From assembly GCA_034189065.1 (NCBI GenBank), contig JAXHVQ010000003.1, forward strand, positions 1-64,000: DNA of 64,000 nucleotides. Reading direction: 5' to 3'. The notes beneath the pieces were generated by a model that searched no databases, was not told the DNA's origin, and saw only the letters and a list, made by a program, of their open reading frames with translations. This DNA comes from FACHB-1406 sp034189065 (lineage in GTDB: Bacteria; Cyanobacteriota; Cyanobacteriia; Cyanobacteriales; Spirulinaceae). Made by a program: the position numbers and the translations under genes. Positions 33,658-41,858 of this stretch are shown here, in pieces. Position 1 is the first letter of the stretch; every line of letters begins with the position of its first letter.

Positions 33658-34284
33658 ATGGAAACAGCAGCAATTATCAAACTTGTCAGTTCGGCGGCGG
33701 GTGCGATCGCTCCCCACTTGTTGAAAAAAGCGGGCAACCAACTCAATCCTACTGAAGTTGAAAAAGCCATTAAAGCGGGTCTGGTTGCCGCAGAAAAACA
33801 AGAGGAAACTCTCGAACCTCAAAATCGACTATTTTTTCGATCGCCTCCCGATTTTGTTCCTCGGTTTCTCGAGCAGTTTTTAGCCCGCGCTGGCGTACAA
33901 CAAGAGTTGCTTAAACCGTTGGAGAATCGAGGAGAGCCAGATTTGGCGTATTTGAGGGAGGAATTCGCGCGATCGCACGCCGAAACTCCCCAAATCAATC
34001 TGCAACTCCAACAAATCGAACCTTGGCTTGGCACTTTTGTCAAGACCTATTTTGAAAAAACTAGCACCTATTTAAAATTTCAAGTTGCCAAAGCGAATTA
34101 TTTCCGCCAATTGCGCCAACAGTTCGACAATATTATCTTTGCGGGGATTTCGGTTCCCGGTCAAGAAGACGAGAAATCGGGATATTTAGCGGAAATTTTC
34201 GTGATGCCGGACGTAGTGGAAGAAGGGCAAAAATATCGCGATCGCGACTTCATTTTGGAAACTCTTGAAAGCCTCTATTTGTAG
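33658..34284 (+). pseudogene. truncated gene resembling the N-terminus of cyanobacterial NACHT proteins
   Basis: A 208-residue frame. The N-terminus (AIIKLVSSAAGAIAPHLLKKA) and the segment near 165-200 (NIIFAGISVPGQEDEKSG, AEIFVMPDVVEEG) recall the leader domain that precedes the NACHT NTPase in large cyanobacterial STAND-type proteins. No P-loop follows: the frame ends ESLYL and its TAG stop lies in the first bases of a GTAGGGTG element starting at 34281. I infer that the insertion, or an accompanying deletion, removed the NTPase and sensor domains. HIP1 sites are present, so it is resident DNA. An independent short family is possible. Confidence 0.55.
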
Positions 34285-34392
34285 GGTGTGTTAGCGCAGC
34301 GTAACACACCATTTCTAGAGCGGTGGGTCACAGCGCGGGATACAAAAATTATAGTTTTTTTCAACATCTTGTCCGCACCTAACCCACCCTAC
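34281..34392. mobile_element. GTAGGGTG inverted-repeat element, copy A
   Basis: 112 bp; left end GTAGGGTGTGTTAG, right end CTAACCCACCCTAC (imperfect inverse). Contains the GTTAGCGCAGCGTAAC palindrome and a GGTGGGT box. It overlaps the end of the NACHT-like remnant and lies just beyond the stop of the RAYT gene. Confidence 0.85.
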
Positions 34393-34426
34393 TGTTTTAA
34401 CTAAAACGTACGCCAGCATTCTTTAA

Positions 34427-34978
34427 TTATTCATATCCCACATCAACCGAAATATTACGAACGCGATCGCGCCCCCAATTTTCCGAATAAACCCCTTGGG
34501 CGATAAAGCGATGAATGCTAGAAAACTGCCAATGTTGAGGCATTTTGCATAAACCATGTTTCACCGGATTGTAATGAATATAATCGCAATGATTGACAAA
34601 ATCTTCTTCATCTCTAATCGTGTGTTCCCAATATCTACGCTGCCAAAAATTACTTTCCTTGCGTTTTTGACGAGCATCTGTAATTTCCATTTCGAGTTTA
34701 AGTTCGTCTTTGCAATTCTTTGTAACAAAAGTTTTAATCAGTCGCAACCGAGTCGCATAGTCGCTGTCTTCATCAGGCAGTGTTAAAATACAGTGAAAAT
34801 GGTCTGGCAGGAGGACAAAGGCATCGATCGTAAATGGATATTTTTGGCGTACTTTTTCTATTGCTGTTCGGAGAGTATGACGAGCTAAAGAATGGTGTAA
34901 CCAAGGATAGCGCTGGTAAGTGACCTGAGTAAAAAAATAAGTTCCGCCTGTTATTTTAACTCTTCTATAATTAGGCAT
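34427..34978 (-). CDS. REP-associated tyrosine transposase (RAYT), IS200/Y1-like
   Basis: A 183-residue single-domain HUH transposase. The HUH motif is His60-Phe-His62 in LLPDHFHCILTLP, and the catalytic tyrosine lies in CDYIHYNPVKHGL (Tyr133 most likely; Tyr136 possible). RAYTs are domesticated relatives of IS200 transposases that process REP/BIME palindromes. This gene is bracketed by GTAGGGTG elements: copy A after its stop and copies B, C, D before its start. The start MPNYRRVKIT at 34978 is chosen; the frame upstream (MCYAALTHP) is translated element sequence. Confidence 0.92.
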   Translation of the reverse strand: MPNYRRVKITGGTYFFTQVTYQRYPWLHHSLARHTLRTAIEKVRQKYPFTIDAFVLLPDHFHCILTLPDEDSDYATRLRLIKTFVTKNCKDELKLEMEITDARQKRKESNFWQRRYWEHTIRDEEDFVNHCDYIHYNPVKHGLCKMPQHWQFSSIHRFIAQGVYSENWGRDRVRNISVDVGYE

Positions 34979-34997
34979 TTTCTTAAATTTGTTTGAA

Positions 34998-35110
34998 GTA
35001 GGGTGTGTTAGCGCAGCGTAACACACCGTTTCTCAAGCGGTGGGTTACGGCGCGGGGCACAAAAGTTATAGTTTTTTTTCAACATCTCACCCGCATCTAA
35101 CCCACCCTAC
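34998..35110. mobile_element. GTAGGGTG inverted-repeat element, copy B
   Basis: 113 bp, 20 bases upstream of the RAYT start codon. Same layout as copy A. Followed by the spacer TGTTTTAACTGAAATTAGAC shared by copies C and D. Confidence 0.88.
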
Positions 35111-35138
35111 TGTTTTAACTGAAATTAGACAATAATAA

Positions 35139-35252
35139 GTAGGGTGCCGTTAGCGCAGCGTAACGCACCATTTCTCAAGCGGTGGGTTACGCTGCGGGAT
35201 ACAAAAATCGTAGTTTTATTTCAACATCTCGCCCGCATCTAACCCACCCTAC
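35139..35252. mobile_element. GTAGGGTG inverted-repeat element, copy C
   Basis: 114 bp; starts 141 bases after copy B and 142 before copy D, giving a tandem array of element plus 28-base spacer. Confidence 0.9.
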
Positions 35253-35280
35253 TGTTTTAACTGAAATTAGACAATAATAA

Positions 35281-35494
35281 GTAGGGTGCCGTTAGCGCAG
35301 CGTAACGCACCATTTCTCAAGCGGTGGGTTACGCTGCGGGATACAAAAATCGNNNNNNNNNNNNNNNNNNNNNNNNNNNNNNNNNNNNNNNNNNNNNNNN
35401 NNNNNNNNNNNNNNNNNNNNNNNNNNNNNNNNNNNNNNNNNNNNNNNNNNNNTAGTTTTATTTCAACATCTTGCCCGCATCTAACCCACCCTAC
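35281..35494. mobile_element. GTAGGGTG inverted-repeat element, copy D, interrupted by assembly gap
   Basis: Both ends of an element are visible, but the middle is replaced by 100 N. The break falls at the same internal point (AAAAATCG / TAGTTTTA) that is continuous in copy C, so the gap probably hides further tandem copies that the assembler could not resolve. Confidence 0.85.
35353..35452. other. assembly gap of 100 N
   Basis: Exactly 100 unknown bases within the tandem element array. A round 100 suggests a gap of unknown true size. Confidence 0.98.
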
Positions 35495-35538
35495 TGTTTT
35501 AACTGAAATTAGACAATAGTAACACATCATTTCTAGAA

Positions 35539-36159
35539 CTAGACATCTGCCGCTTCAAAAATTTGCTGTGCCGTTAAATTAAGAGCGGAAAAGGTTGGAG
35601 AAATAATGCGATCGCTTCCTCTAAACTGGCGAACTTGATATTTCCTGTTAACCAACTGATACACTGAGAAAGTCGGTTGCTTAGGGTCGCCGATAAATCT
35701 CTTGCCGCCCAAACCTAAGTAATCGGCAATCCAATATTCGGCAATCTCCATTGCTTCATAGTCTTCGAGCTTCAAAGCATAGTCATCTTGCCAATTGGTA
35801 CTCGTAATTTCTATCACTAAAGGAACTGACGAACCCATTGTAATAATCGATTCTTTCGTCCATCGCGGCTCATTTTTAACTCCTTGATTGTCTAAGACAA
35901 CGATATCCGGCTCGTATCCAGATTCGCTAGGACTGGGTTTGATAACGCATTCTTTAGGAATGCGATAAGGCAGCGTTGTACGTCGGATTTCAAAGTTGAG
36001 TTCGGCTACCATAAATCCTCCCACATCTGAGTGCTGACCTGTCGGTTTAGCCCTCTCAACAATGACTCCGCTGTGTAGTTCGTAGCGACTTCCCGAACCT
36101 TCTGGATACCAAGCGATGAATTCATCGAAGGTAACGGTTTTAGATAAGGTTTGAATCAT
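35539..36159 (-). CDS. Uma2-family (DUF820) nuclease-like protein
   Basis: A 206-residue protein with the Uma2 fold: TFDEFIAWYPEGSGSRYELHSG at the N-terminus, PDIVVLD and VPLVIEITSTNWQDDYALKLEDYEAMEIAEYWI as the restriction-endonuclease-like core. MIQTLSKT at 36159 is chosen as start because the 27 codons before it are not family-like. It lies next to the RAYT element array. One of four Uma2 genes in this window; role unknown. Confidence 0.9.
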   Translation of the reverse strand: MIQTLSKTVTFDEFIAWYPEGSGSRYELHSGVIVERAKPTGQHSDVGGFMVAELNFEIRRTTLPYRIPKECVIKPSPSESGYEPDIVVLDNQGVKNEPRWTKESIITMGSSVPLVIEITSTNWQDDYALKLEDYEAMEIAEYWIADYLGLGGKRFIGDPKQPTFSVYQLVNRKYQVRQFRGSDRIISPTFSALNLTAQQIFEAADV

Positions 36160-36295
36160 GGGTTTCTCCAGAGAGGCTAATTTACGATTGTAGTAGGTTC
36201 GCGATCGCAACTTGCGAATTCCTAATTTCACCCTTAACAAAAATAAAACATTTATCTTTGTTGCATTTTTGCATAAAGCATATTATATTAAAGCA

Positions 36296-36347
36296 AGAGA
36301 AGGCGACGCGCCTGCAAGCTAAATCGCCTTCTCTGGGGGAAACCCCT
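36296..36347 (+). promoter_or_regulatory. two leader hairpins upstream of the 92-aa gene
   Basis: AGAGAAGGCGA at 36296-36306 pairs exactly with TCGCCTTCTCT at 36324-36334; next to it GGGG and CCCC around AAA form a second short stem (about 36336-36347). The gene starts at 36385 with a strong AAGGAGT site. This could be a structured 5' leader or an upstream terminator. Confidence 0.5.
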
Positions 36348-36384
36348 CACCGTCAATTTCCCAATCAACTTGTAAGGAGTAACG

Positions 36385-36663
36385 ATGTCCATTTTACCCA
36401 ATAATCCCGATTCCGCTTCCCTTTCCCTCCACCAACAACTCTCCCAATGCACCACTCGGCTGTTGGCAATGCACTCATTTGCCTGCGTCCTTCACAGCGC
36501 CGTCTTGTACGAACAAGCCAAGTATATCCACATTGCCCACGAAATTCCCTACGACCATGTCCTTCAATATATGCAAGAAGAGTTGCTCGATATCCTCGAG
36601 GCGGTGGGAAAAGTACAGAATGCTTTAGACCCAGAGTTTCAACATCTGCGCTCGAGTCGTTAA
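36385..36663 (+). CDS. small conserved-looking helical protein, unknown function
   Basis: A 92-residue protein without signal peptide or membrane helix, apparently all helical: HQQLSQCTTRLLAMHSFACVLHSAVLYEQAKYI followed by VLQYMQEELLDILEAVGKVQ. The Shine-Dalgarno AAGGAGT is six bases or less from the ATG and a hairpin terminator follows, so expression is well supported. I do not recognise the family. Confidence 0.75.
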   Translation: MSILPNNPDSASLSLHQQLSQCTTRLLAMHSFACVLHSAVLYEQAKYIHIAHEIPYDHVLQYMQEELLDILEAVGKVQNALDPEFQHLRSSR

Positions 36664-36673
36664 ATCGGAAAAA

Positions 36674-36701
36674 GTAGGGACGTTGCATACAATGTCCCCA
36701 C
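36674..36701. repeat. 28-bp palindrome, GTAGGGACGTT family (diverged)
   Basis: GTAGGGACGTTGCATACAATGTCCCCAC; symmetry is retained with several mismatches. It lies between the 92-aa gene and the terminator. Confidence 0.8.
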
Positions 36702-36721
36702 GCTAAATAAAATTCTACCAA

Positions 36722-36757
36722 AAAACGCGATCGCCCCCTAAAGAGCGATCGCGTTTT
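36722..36757. terminator. intrinsic terminator between convergent genes
   Basis: AAAACGCGATCGC at 36722-36734 pairs with GCGATCGCGTTTT at 36745-36757 around a 10-base loop. The A and T runs at either side allow function for both the 92-aa gene and ndhD. The stem is built from HIP1 sequence. Confidence 0.85.
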
Positions 36758-36814
36758 CAGCAGACGTTAAACCCTAAGCGGGCAATTTCCTAATCTAATT
36801 CCCTTAACCCACCT

Positions 36815-38500
36815 TTATTTCATAATGCCTTGAACCGTCGCGACTTCCGGTTCCACAACCTTGGGAAACGACAATCCCGTAGCATAAAGATGAGGATGAG
36901 TTTGGGCAATTTGTGCGTAAGATTGGCGAACTTCGCTATTAATAGCAACCGTCTTTGCATCGTACACCTGCATCGCCAGCTTCGGATAGAACCCAATCGC
37001 AATGATTGGCAACAAGAAACAAGCTGCCGTAAACACTTCGCGCGGATTGGCATCGTCGTAGCGCGCTTCGCTAGGAAGAACACAGTTGGTTCCAAAACAA
37101 ACCGCCGCTTCATTCTCCTTATACTCCAAACCCACATCTGCGAGGGAACAATTGGGAACCGAACCGGAATTAAAGAAGACTTGGCGCAGCAAGTTCAGCA
37201 GATAAATCGGCGTGAGAATCAACCCTACTGCAGAGAGGAATACCGTCACCGTGCGGAAAGAAGAACTATAGATATCGCTCGTCGTTACGCCAACAAATAC
37301 CGACAATTCGCTAGCAAAACCGCTCATTCCCGGCAGCGCCAAAGATGCCATCGCCCCAGCAGTAAAGAGAGCGAAAACTTTGGGCATTATCGCCCCCATG
37401 CCACCCATTTCGTCCATCATCAAAGTGTGGGTGCGGTCGTAGGTGACACCGGTGAGGAAGAATAATAATGCGGCAATTAAACCGTGGGAAATCATTTGTA
37501 GCATGGCACCGCTAATTCCCAAATCGGTAAAGGAGGCAATTCCCAATAGGACAAACCCCATGTGAGAAACCGAGGAGTAAGCAAGGCGGCGTTTCATATT
37601 GGATTGACCAAAAGAGTTCAATCCGCCGTAAATAATATTGATAACGCCAATGATGGCTAAAATCGGGGCGAAGTAAACGTGGGCGTTGCCCAAGAGTTCG
37701 AGGTTGAAACGAATCAATCCGTATCCGCCCATTTTCAGGAGGACACCAGCTAAAATCATCGATACCGGTGCCGATGCTTCGCCGTGTGCGTCGGGCAGCC
37801 ATGTGTGCAGTGGGAAGATGGCGAGTTTGACTCCAAAAGCTATCAGCAGTCCGGCGTACAGCAGTAATTCGAGGAGGAGGGGATATTGTTTGAGTCCGAG
37901 TTCGACAACATCGAAGGTCATGTTGCCGCCGTACAGTGCCATTGCCAGCGCTGCGATGAGGATGAAGATGGAAGCAGCGGCGGTGTACAGTAGGAATTTC
38001 GTGGCAGAGTAGCGGCGCTTCGGTCCGCCCCAAATGGAGACAAGCAGGTAGACGGGAACGAGTTCTAATTCCCACATGATGAACAGCAGCAGCATATCCT
38101 GGGCGACGAACACCCCAATTTGCGCTGAGTACAGCACCAACATTAGGAAGTAAAACAGGCGCGGTTTTAAGTCCACTTGCCATGCGGCAAAGATGGAGAG
38201 GGTAGTGACAAAACCGGCGAGGAGAACGAAGGGAACTGAGAGTCCATCGACGGAAACAGCCCAGTTTAAGCCGATTTGCGGCATCCAGGCGTATTTTTCG
38301 ACCAGTTGGAAGCTGGCGTTGCTGGGGTCGTAGTGCGTCCAAAAGACGTAGCACATTAAGATGAAGTCTGTCAAGCCTACGCCGAGGGCATACCACCGAA
38401 TGCGCTTGCCGCTTTTGTCGGGCAGCACGGGGATGAGAAGGGCGGCAGCGAGGGGGAGTAGGATGATTGCTGTGAGCCAGGGAAATCCGTCCGCTATCAT
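36815..38500 (-). CDS. ndhD: NAD(P)H-quinone oxidoreductase chain 4, NdhD (D2-like)
   Basis: A 561-residue antiporter-like subunit of the NDH-1 complex in the thylakoid membrane, taking part in proton pumping during respiration and cyclic electron flow. About 14 membrane helices; the conserved WELELVPVYLL and VKLAIFPLHTWLPDAHGEASAPVSMILAG are present. A hydrophilic loop near residue 460 containing SVPNCSLADVGLEYKENEA and CFGTNCVLP, as I recall it, is typical of the NdhD2-type paralogue. MIADGFPWLT at 38500 is the chosen start; an alternative lies 13 codons upstream. It is not linked to ndhF here. Confidence 0.92.
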   Translation of the reverse strand: MIADGFPWLTAIILLPLAAALLIPVLPDKSGKRIRWYALGVGLTDFILMCYVFWTHYDPSNASFQLVEKYAWMPQIGLNWAVSVDGLSVPFVLLAGFVTTLSIFAAWQVDLKPRLFYFLMLVLYSAQIGVFVAQDMLLLFIMWELELVPVYLLVSIWGGPKRRYSATKFLLYTAAASIFILIAALAMALYGGNMTFDVVELGLKQYPLLLELLLYAGLLIAFGVKLAIFPLHTWLPDAHGEASAPVSMILAGVLLKMGGYGLIRFNLELLGNAHVYFAPILAIIGVINIIYGGLNSFGQSNMKRRLAYSSVSHMGFVLLGIASFTDLGISGAMLQMISHGLIAALLFFLTGVTYDRTHTLMMDEMGGMGAIMPKVFALFTAGAMASLALPGMSGFASELSVFVGVTTSDIYSSSFRTVTVFLSAVGLILTPIYLLNLLRQVFFNSGSVPNCSLADVGLEYKENEAAVCFGTNCVLPSEARYDDANPREVFTAACFLLPIIAIGFYPKLAMQVYDAKTVAINSEVRQSYAQIAQTHPHLYATGLSFPKVVEPEVATVQGIMK

Positions 38501-38900
38501 GGTACTGAGCAAAAATACTGATTTTGTTAATAATCTCATATTACTAAGCTTTGTGAAGTTTTATGAAAAAATCTTCCTTGGGATAGAGGAAGTGATGGGG
38601 AGAGAGGGAGAGGGGGTGAGGGGATTGTAGAATCCAATGTGCAGTAGGGTGCCGTTAGCGCAGCGTAACGCACCATTGTCTTTGCCTAGAGCTAAACTAC
38701 AAAATTGTCAAATAGGTTTTGATAAAATATAGAGCGGTGGGTTACGGTGCGGATCAAAAAGTTATGGTTTTTTCTCACAATCTTTCCCGCACCTAACCCA
38801 CCCTACATTACTTGACTTGCCTTTTCTCCAAGATAGCGACTTGTCAGAAATCGGATTCGGGAGCGGATGAATAAAAAGAGACAATGAAGGCGAATCGTAC
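38501..38900. other. intergenic region carrying one GTAGGGTG element
   Basis: Apart from the element at 38644-38806 and a short G-rich GGGGAGAGAGGGAGAGGGGG stretch near 38595, no feature or gene is seen. Confidence 0.5.
38644..38806. mobile_element. GTAGGGTG inverted-repeat element, copy E
   Basis: 163 bp; left end GTAGGGTGCCGTTAG, right end CTAACCCACCCTAC. It is longer than copies A-C because about 45 bases of extra sequence lie between the two internal boxes. Confidence 0.85.
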
Positions 38901-39521
38901 CTACGAGCCGTTTCCAACCTGTAACTGACACTGGCGAAACGCATAATTTATACTCGCAAACAAACTTTCTAAGTCTTGAATCGTGTAAAACTTTTTATTT
39001 CTGGTGAAAGCATCTCCTTGGAGTTGACCAAACTGCCACACTTTGCCATTAGAAACAATACCAATAATTTTTTGCTCTAAATCGTCATTTATTTTTTGGA
39101 CGGCGATTAATTCAGCCAAGCATTGACCCCATCCTTCTTCAAACTTATCTTGTTTTGCTTCGACCACTAAAAAGTAAGGCTTGTCAAATACAATCGCTCC
39201 TAATGGGCTGCGTTTCGCCACCATATAATCGGGTTTTCCCGAAAGGTTTTCATCATAAATTAAAGATTGATGGCTCCAAAGCGTGAGTTGCTTGCGATAG
39301 GGTTTCCAGACTTCTTTAAGAACGGGATAAATTAAAGTTTCGCAAATTGCATCTTCTGAATTATCGACAACCCCATCTGTAAAAAGCAAATCTAATTCTT
39401 CTTGAAAAGCAGGAGCGACAGGGAAGTCAATTTCGGAAATAAAATCGCTGAGATTATATTTGATTTGAAATGCTTTTGCGACTGTACTAATACTTTTGTA
39501 ATGACTAAAAGACATAGACAA
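38901..39521 (-). CDS. PD-(D/E)XK nuclease-like protein, type 1
   Basis: A 206-residue protein. A restriction-endonuclease-like core is visible: Glu61 (AICETLIYPVL), Asp98 (SGKPDYMVAK), Glu121 and Lys123 (FLVVEAKQD) and Gln133 (GWGQCLAEL). This is the layout of bacterial and cyanobacterial orphan proteins related to type I HsdR N-termini. No methylase is near. A distant relative with the same motif order is encoded at 56385-57017. Enzymatic activity is inferred only. Confidence 0.75.
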   Translation of the reverse strand: MSMSFSHYKSISTVAKAFQIKYNLSDFISEIDFPVAPAFQEELDLLFTDGVVDNSEDAICETLIYPVLKEVWKPYRKQLTLWSHQSLIYDENLSGKPDYMVAKRSPLGAIVFDKPYFLVVEAKQDKFEEGWGQCLAELIAVQKINDDLEQKIIGIVSNGKVWQFGQLQGDAFTRNKKFYTIQDLESLFASINYAFRQCQLQVGNGS

Positions 39522-39690
39522 TCGTGAAATGGCTCAATGTTAGTAACATGATTTTAACGTAATACCGACGCACCGGTCGGAAGCGCTGGGTGAATTTTTC
39601 TATTCTTCCAAAGCTAGAATTTTACAACCCAAATAAAAACGCTATAACGATTGAAAGAGTTTGGGCGCAACCGCAACTGTTGCATCAAAT

Positions 39691-39774
39691 AGGACTTACG
39701 CAGCTACATCACATATAGATAAAGGTGGGTTACGCTGCGCTAACCCACCCTACAGATAGAGGCTTTGTGTAAGG
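39691..39774. mobile_element. decayed AGGACTTACGCA element
   Basis: Left end AGGACTTACGCAGCTACATCACATATAG matches 32127; inside is GGTGGGTTACGCTGCGCTAACCCACC; the right end is degraded to GGCTTTGTGTAAGGG. Confidence 0.7.
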
Positions 39775-39797
39775 GTTGATTTAACCCCAGTCTTTGA

Positions 39798-40637
39798 CTA
39801 TTCCTGCGAACCCTCTTTTTCTCGTTGTTTGGAGTTATCCTGTTCGACAGCCGATTGCACTTGTTTGAGGTGTATTTGATTCACCTGCGTAATAAAACTT
39901 TCCACCGATGCCTGCATTTTGCGCTTCCGTTGGGCTTCTTCTGGGACATCAAAGAAACGGTAGGCTGGGGTTACGCCCAGGATAAACTTTTCCTGTTCCG
40001 CTTCGAGCAGTTCAACGGCGGCGTTGGCGGCAACCCAGTTTTCTTGGAGGGGAAAGGAAGTAGACAAACTGGTGACGATGGCGGCGATGGCGGGGAAGAT
40101 TACTGGCAACCATTTAATCCAAGGGATATTAATGTCTACCTTATCGAGCAAGACGAGAATCGGGGTGACTCCCGAAAGGACAATCGTAGAAATCTGGAAG
40201 ACATAGTAGAGACCGCGAGCTTGTTGGCGGACGACTTTGTAGTCATCGATTAATTCTTGGCAGTATTGAATCGCTCGTTGGCGCATCACATCAATGGATT
40301 CATCCGCGATCGCATCGCCAAATAATATACTGTACAGTCGAGCTTTGCGCTGATTATCCTGTTTTTTGCGATCGCGTTGGTCGTCGTTGAGCAGTCGTTT
40401 ATTCAACAACAGCAGTAAGGTTAAGATGATAATCGAGACGACGGCATAAACAACGGCTTCCTTGCTATCAATATACAAGGCCGCGATCGCGCCAGCAATG
40501 ACGCACGCCGAAATCAGCAAGAGCTCGATAACGCTAAAAATGAGCGGTTTTTTCGGCTCGGGCGGTGCTACTGATTCTAAGGATAATGACCGTTGAGTCG
40601 ATTCTGCACTCGGGGGCTCCTGGGTTGAATAGGTCAT
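39798..40637 (-). CDS. DUF4231 / SLATT-like membrane protein
   Basis: A 279-residue protein with two pairs of membrane helices: about 33-55 and 59-78, then, after a charged linker, 142-163 and 178-198. The second pair lies in the DUF4231 signature (ARGLYYVFQISTIVLSGVTPIL, AAIVTSLSTSFPLQENWVAANAAVELLEAEQEKFI). The SLATT superfamily, including DUF4231, has been proposed to provide pore-forming effectors in bacterial conflict systems, usually with a nucleotide-signal synthase; none is adjacent. It is divergent from the iron permease gene. Confidence 0.8.
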   Translation of the reverse strand: MTYSTQEPPSAESTQRSLSLESVAPPEPKKPLIFSVIELLLISACVIAGAIAALYIDSKEAVVYAVVSIIILTLLLLLNKRLLNDDQRDRKKQDNQRKARLYSILFGDAIADESIDVMRQRAIQYCQELIDDYKVVRQQARGLYYVFQISTIVLSGVTPILVLLDKVDINIPWIKWLPVIFPAIAAIVTSLSTSFPLQENWVAANAAVELLEAEQEKFILGVTPAYRFFDVPEEAQRKRKMQASVESFITQVNQIHLKQVQSAVEQDNSKQREKEGSQE

Positions 40638-40683
40638 GGGTAAGATTTTTTTCGAGGGTTCAGTCGTACCTTAAGGACTAATT

Positions 40684-41706
40684 ATGACAGGCTCGAGCGG
40701 TTTCTCGCCCGAAATCGCGGTAAAATTGTACCCATCGAAGGCGCGATCGCAGACTAGACTAATGACAATTATGACTGGAAACCCGAGCGAACTTTTGCCC
40801 ACTTTTTTAGTGGCGCTGCGCGAAGGATTTGAAGCGGCGTTGGTGGTGGGAATTGTTTGCGCCTGCTTACAAAAAGCGCAGCAAACTCGCCTCTATCGCT
40901 GGGTACAATTGGGCGTTGCGGCGGGAATATTAGTGTCGGTGGGGGTGGGGTTGCTGTTGGGGGGGCTGTTGGAAAGGTTGGCGGCTTCCAATGCCTTATA
41001 CGCGCCTGCATTTGAGGAGTTGCTCGAGGCGGGCTTGGGGATATTCGCGATCGCGATGCTGAGTTGGATGTTAGTATGGATGACCCAACAGGCGAAGTCC
41101 TTGAAGTCGGAAGTCGAAGGCGCGATCGCGGCCGCTTTGAAACAAGGGAATGCGGGATGGGGTGTTTTTGCCCTCATTGTAATTGCTGTGGCGCGCGAAG
41201 GATTGGAAACGGTGGTCTTTATCGCTGCGCAATTACAACAGGGAGGGTTGTTCCCAGCACTAGGTGCGGTATTGGGTTTATCGTTGGCAGCGTTGATGGG
41301 ATTTGCGCTGTTTCGCTTCGGAATTCAAATTAATATTCGCCTCTTTTTCCAAGTGATGGGGATTTTCTTGTTGCTGATTGTGGGTGGATTAGTCGTTGGT
41401 GCGTTAAGACATCTCGACGGCGCGATCGCGCTGTTAGCGCAACTGGATCCTCAATATTCAAACCTCTGCTTTTGGGGAAAGAGCGCTTGCGTCCTCGGTC
41501 CCCAAGTGTGGGATTTATCTCAAACCCTACCCGATAAGCAGTTTCCCGGAATTTTACTCAAAACTTTATTGGGATACCGACAAACCTTATTCTTAGGACA
41601 AGCGATCGCCTACATTGCCTTTTTAGGATTCGTTGGGGGAGCTTATTTACAGAGTTTGGGCGCAACAACGACAGTTTCGTCTAAAAAGGAAGTAGGGGTG
41701 GGGTAA
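40684..41706 (+). CDS. FTR1-family iron permease
   Basis: A 340-residue membrane protein of the FTR1/EfeU family, taking up ferric iron after oxidation of Fe(II). Seven membrane helices carry the two REGxE iron motifs: REGFEAALV in the first helix and REGLETVVF in the fourth. An AAGGA site precedes the ATG at 40684, although conserved sequence begins at MTIMTGNPSE, 26 codons in. The last four residues (VGVG) and the stop codon are read from a 27-bp palindrome (41692-41718). No efeO or efeB partner is linked. Confidence 0.9.
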   Translation: MTGSSGFSPEIAVKLYPSKARSQTRLMTIMTGNPSELLPTFLVALREGFEAALVVGIVCACLQKAQQTRLYRWVQLGVAAGILVSVGVGLLLGGLLERLAASNALYAPAFEELLEAGLGIFAIAMLSWMLVWMTQQAKSLKSEVEGAIAAALKQGNAGWGVFALIVIAVAREGLETVVFIAAQLQQGGLFPALGAVLGLSLAALMGFALFRFGIQINIRLFFQVMGIFLLLIVGGLVVGALRHLDGAIALLAQLDPQYSNLCFWGKSACVLGPQVWDLSQTLPDKQFPGILLKTLLGYRQTLFLGQAIAYIAFLGFVGGAYLQSLGATTTVSSKKEVGVG

Positions 41707-41718
41707 CCCCGCCCCTAC
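41692..41718. repeat. 27-bp palindrome GTAGGGGTGGGGTAACCCC...
   Basis: GTAGGGGTGGGGTAACCCCGCCCCTAC; nearly self-complementary. It contains the TAA stop of the iron permease gene. A related copy is at 47247-47273. Confidence 0.88.
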
Positions 41719-41858
41719 ATTAGGTTATTCAACCGGATTTGATATAACTCCGTCCCTAGCGTTATTGCTATTCATTTTCATTAAGGCTAAACTAGAAGCA
41801 ATCTTAAGATTTTTGAAGAAATCATCTGCCACCGTAAAGTCACGCCTAAAAGATTGCA

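Noticed and set aside
35267..35530. Open frames crossing the N run on both strands
   Set aside because: They exist only because the gap was translated as unknown residues; flanks are mobile-element sequence.
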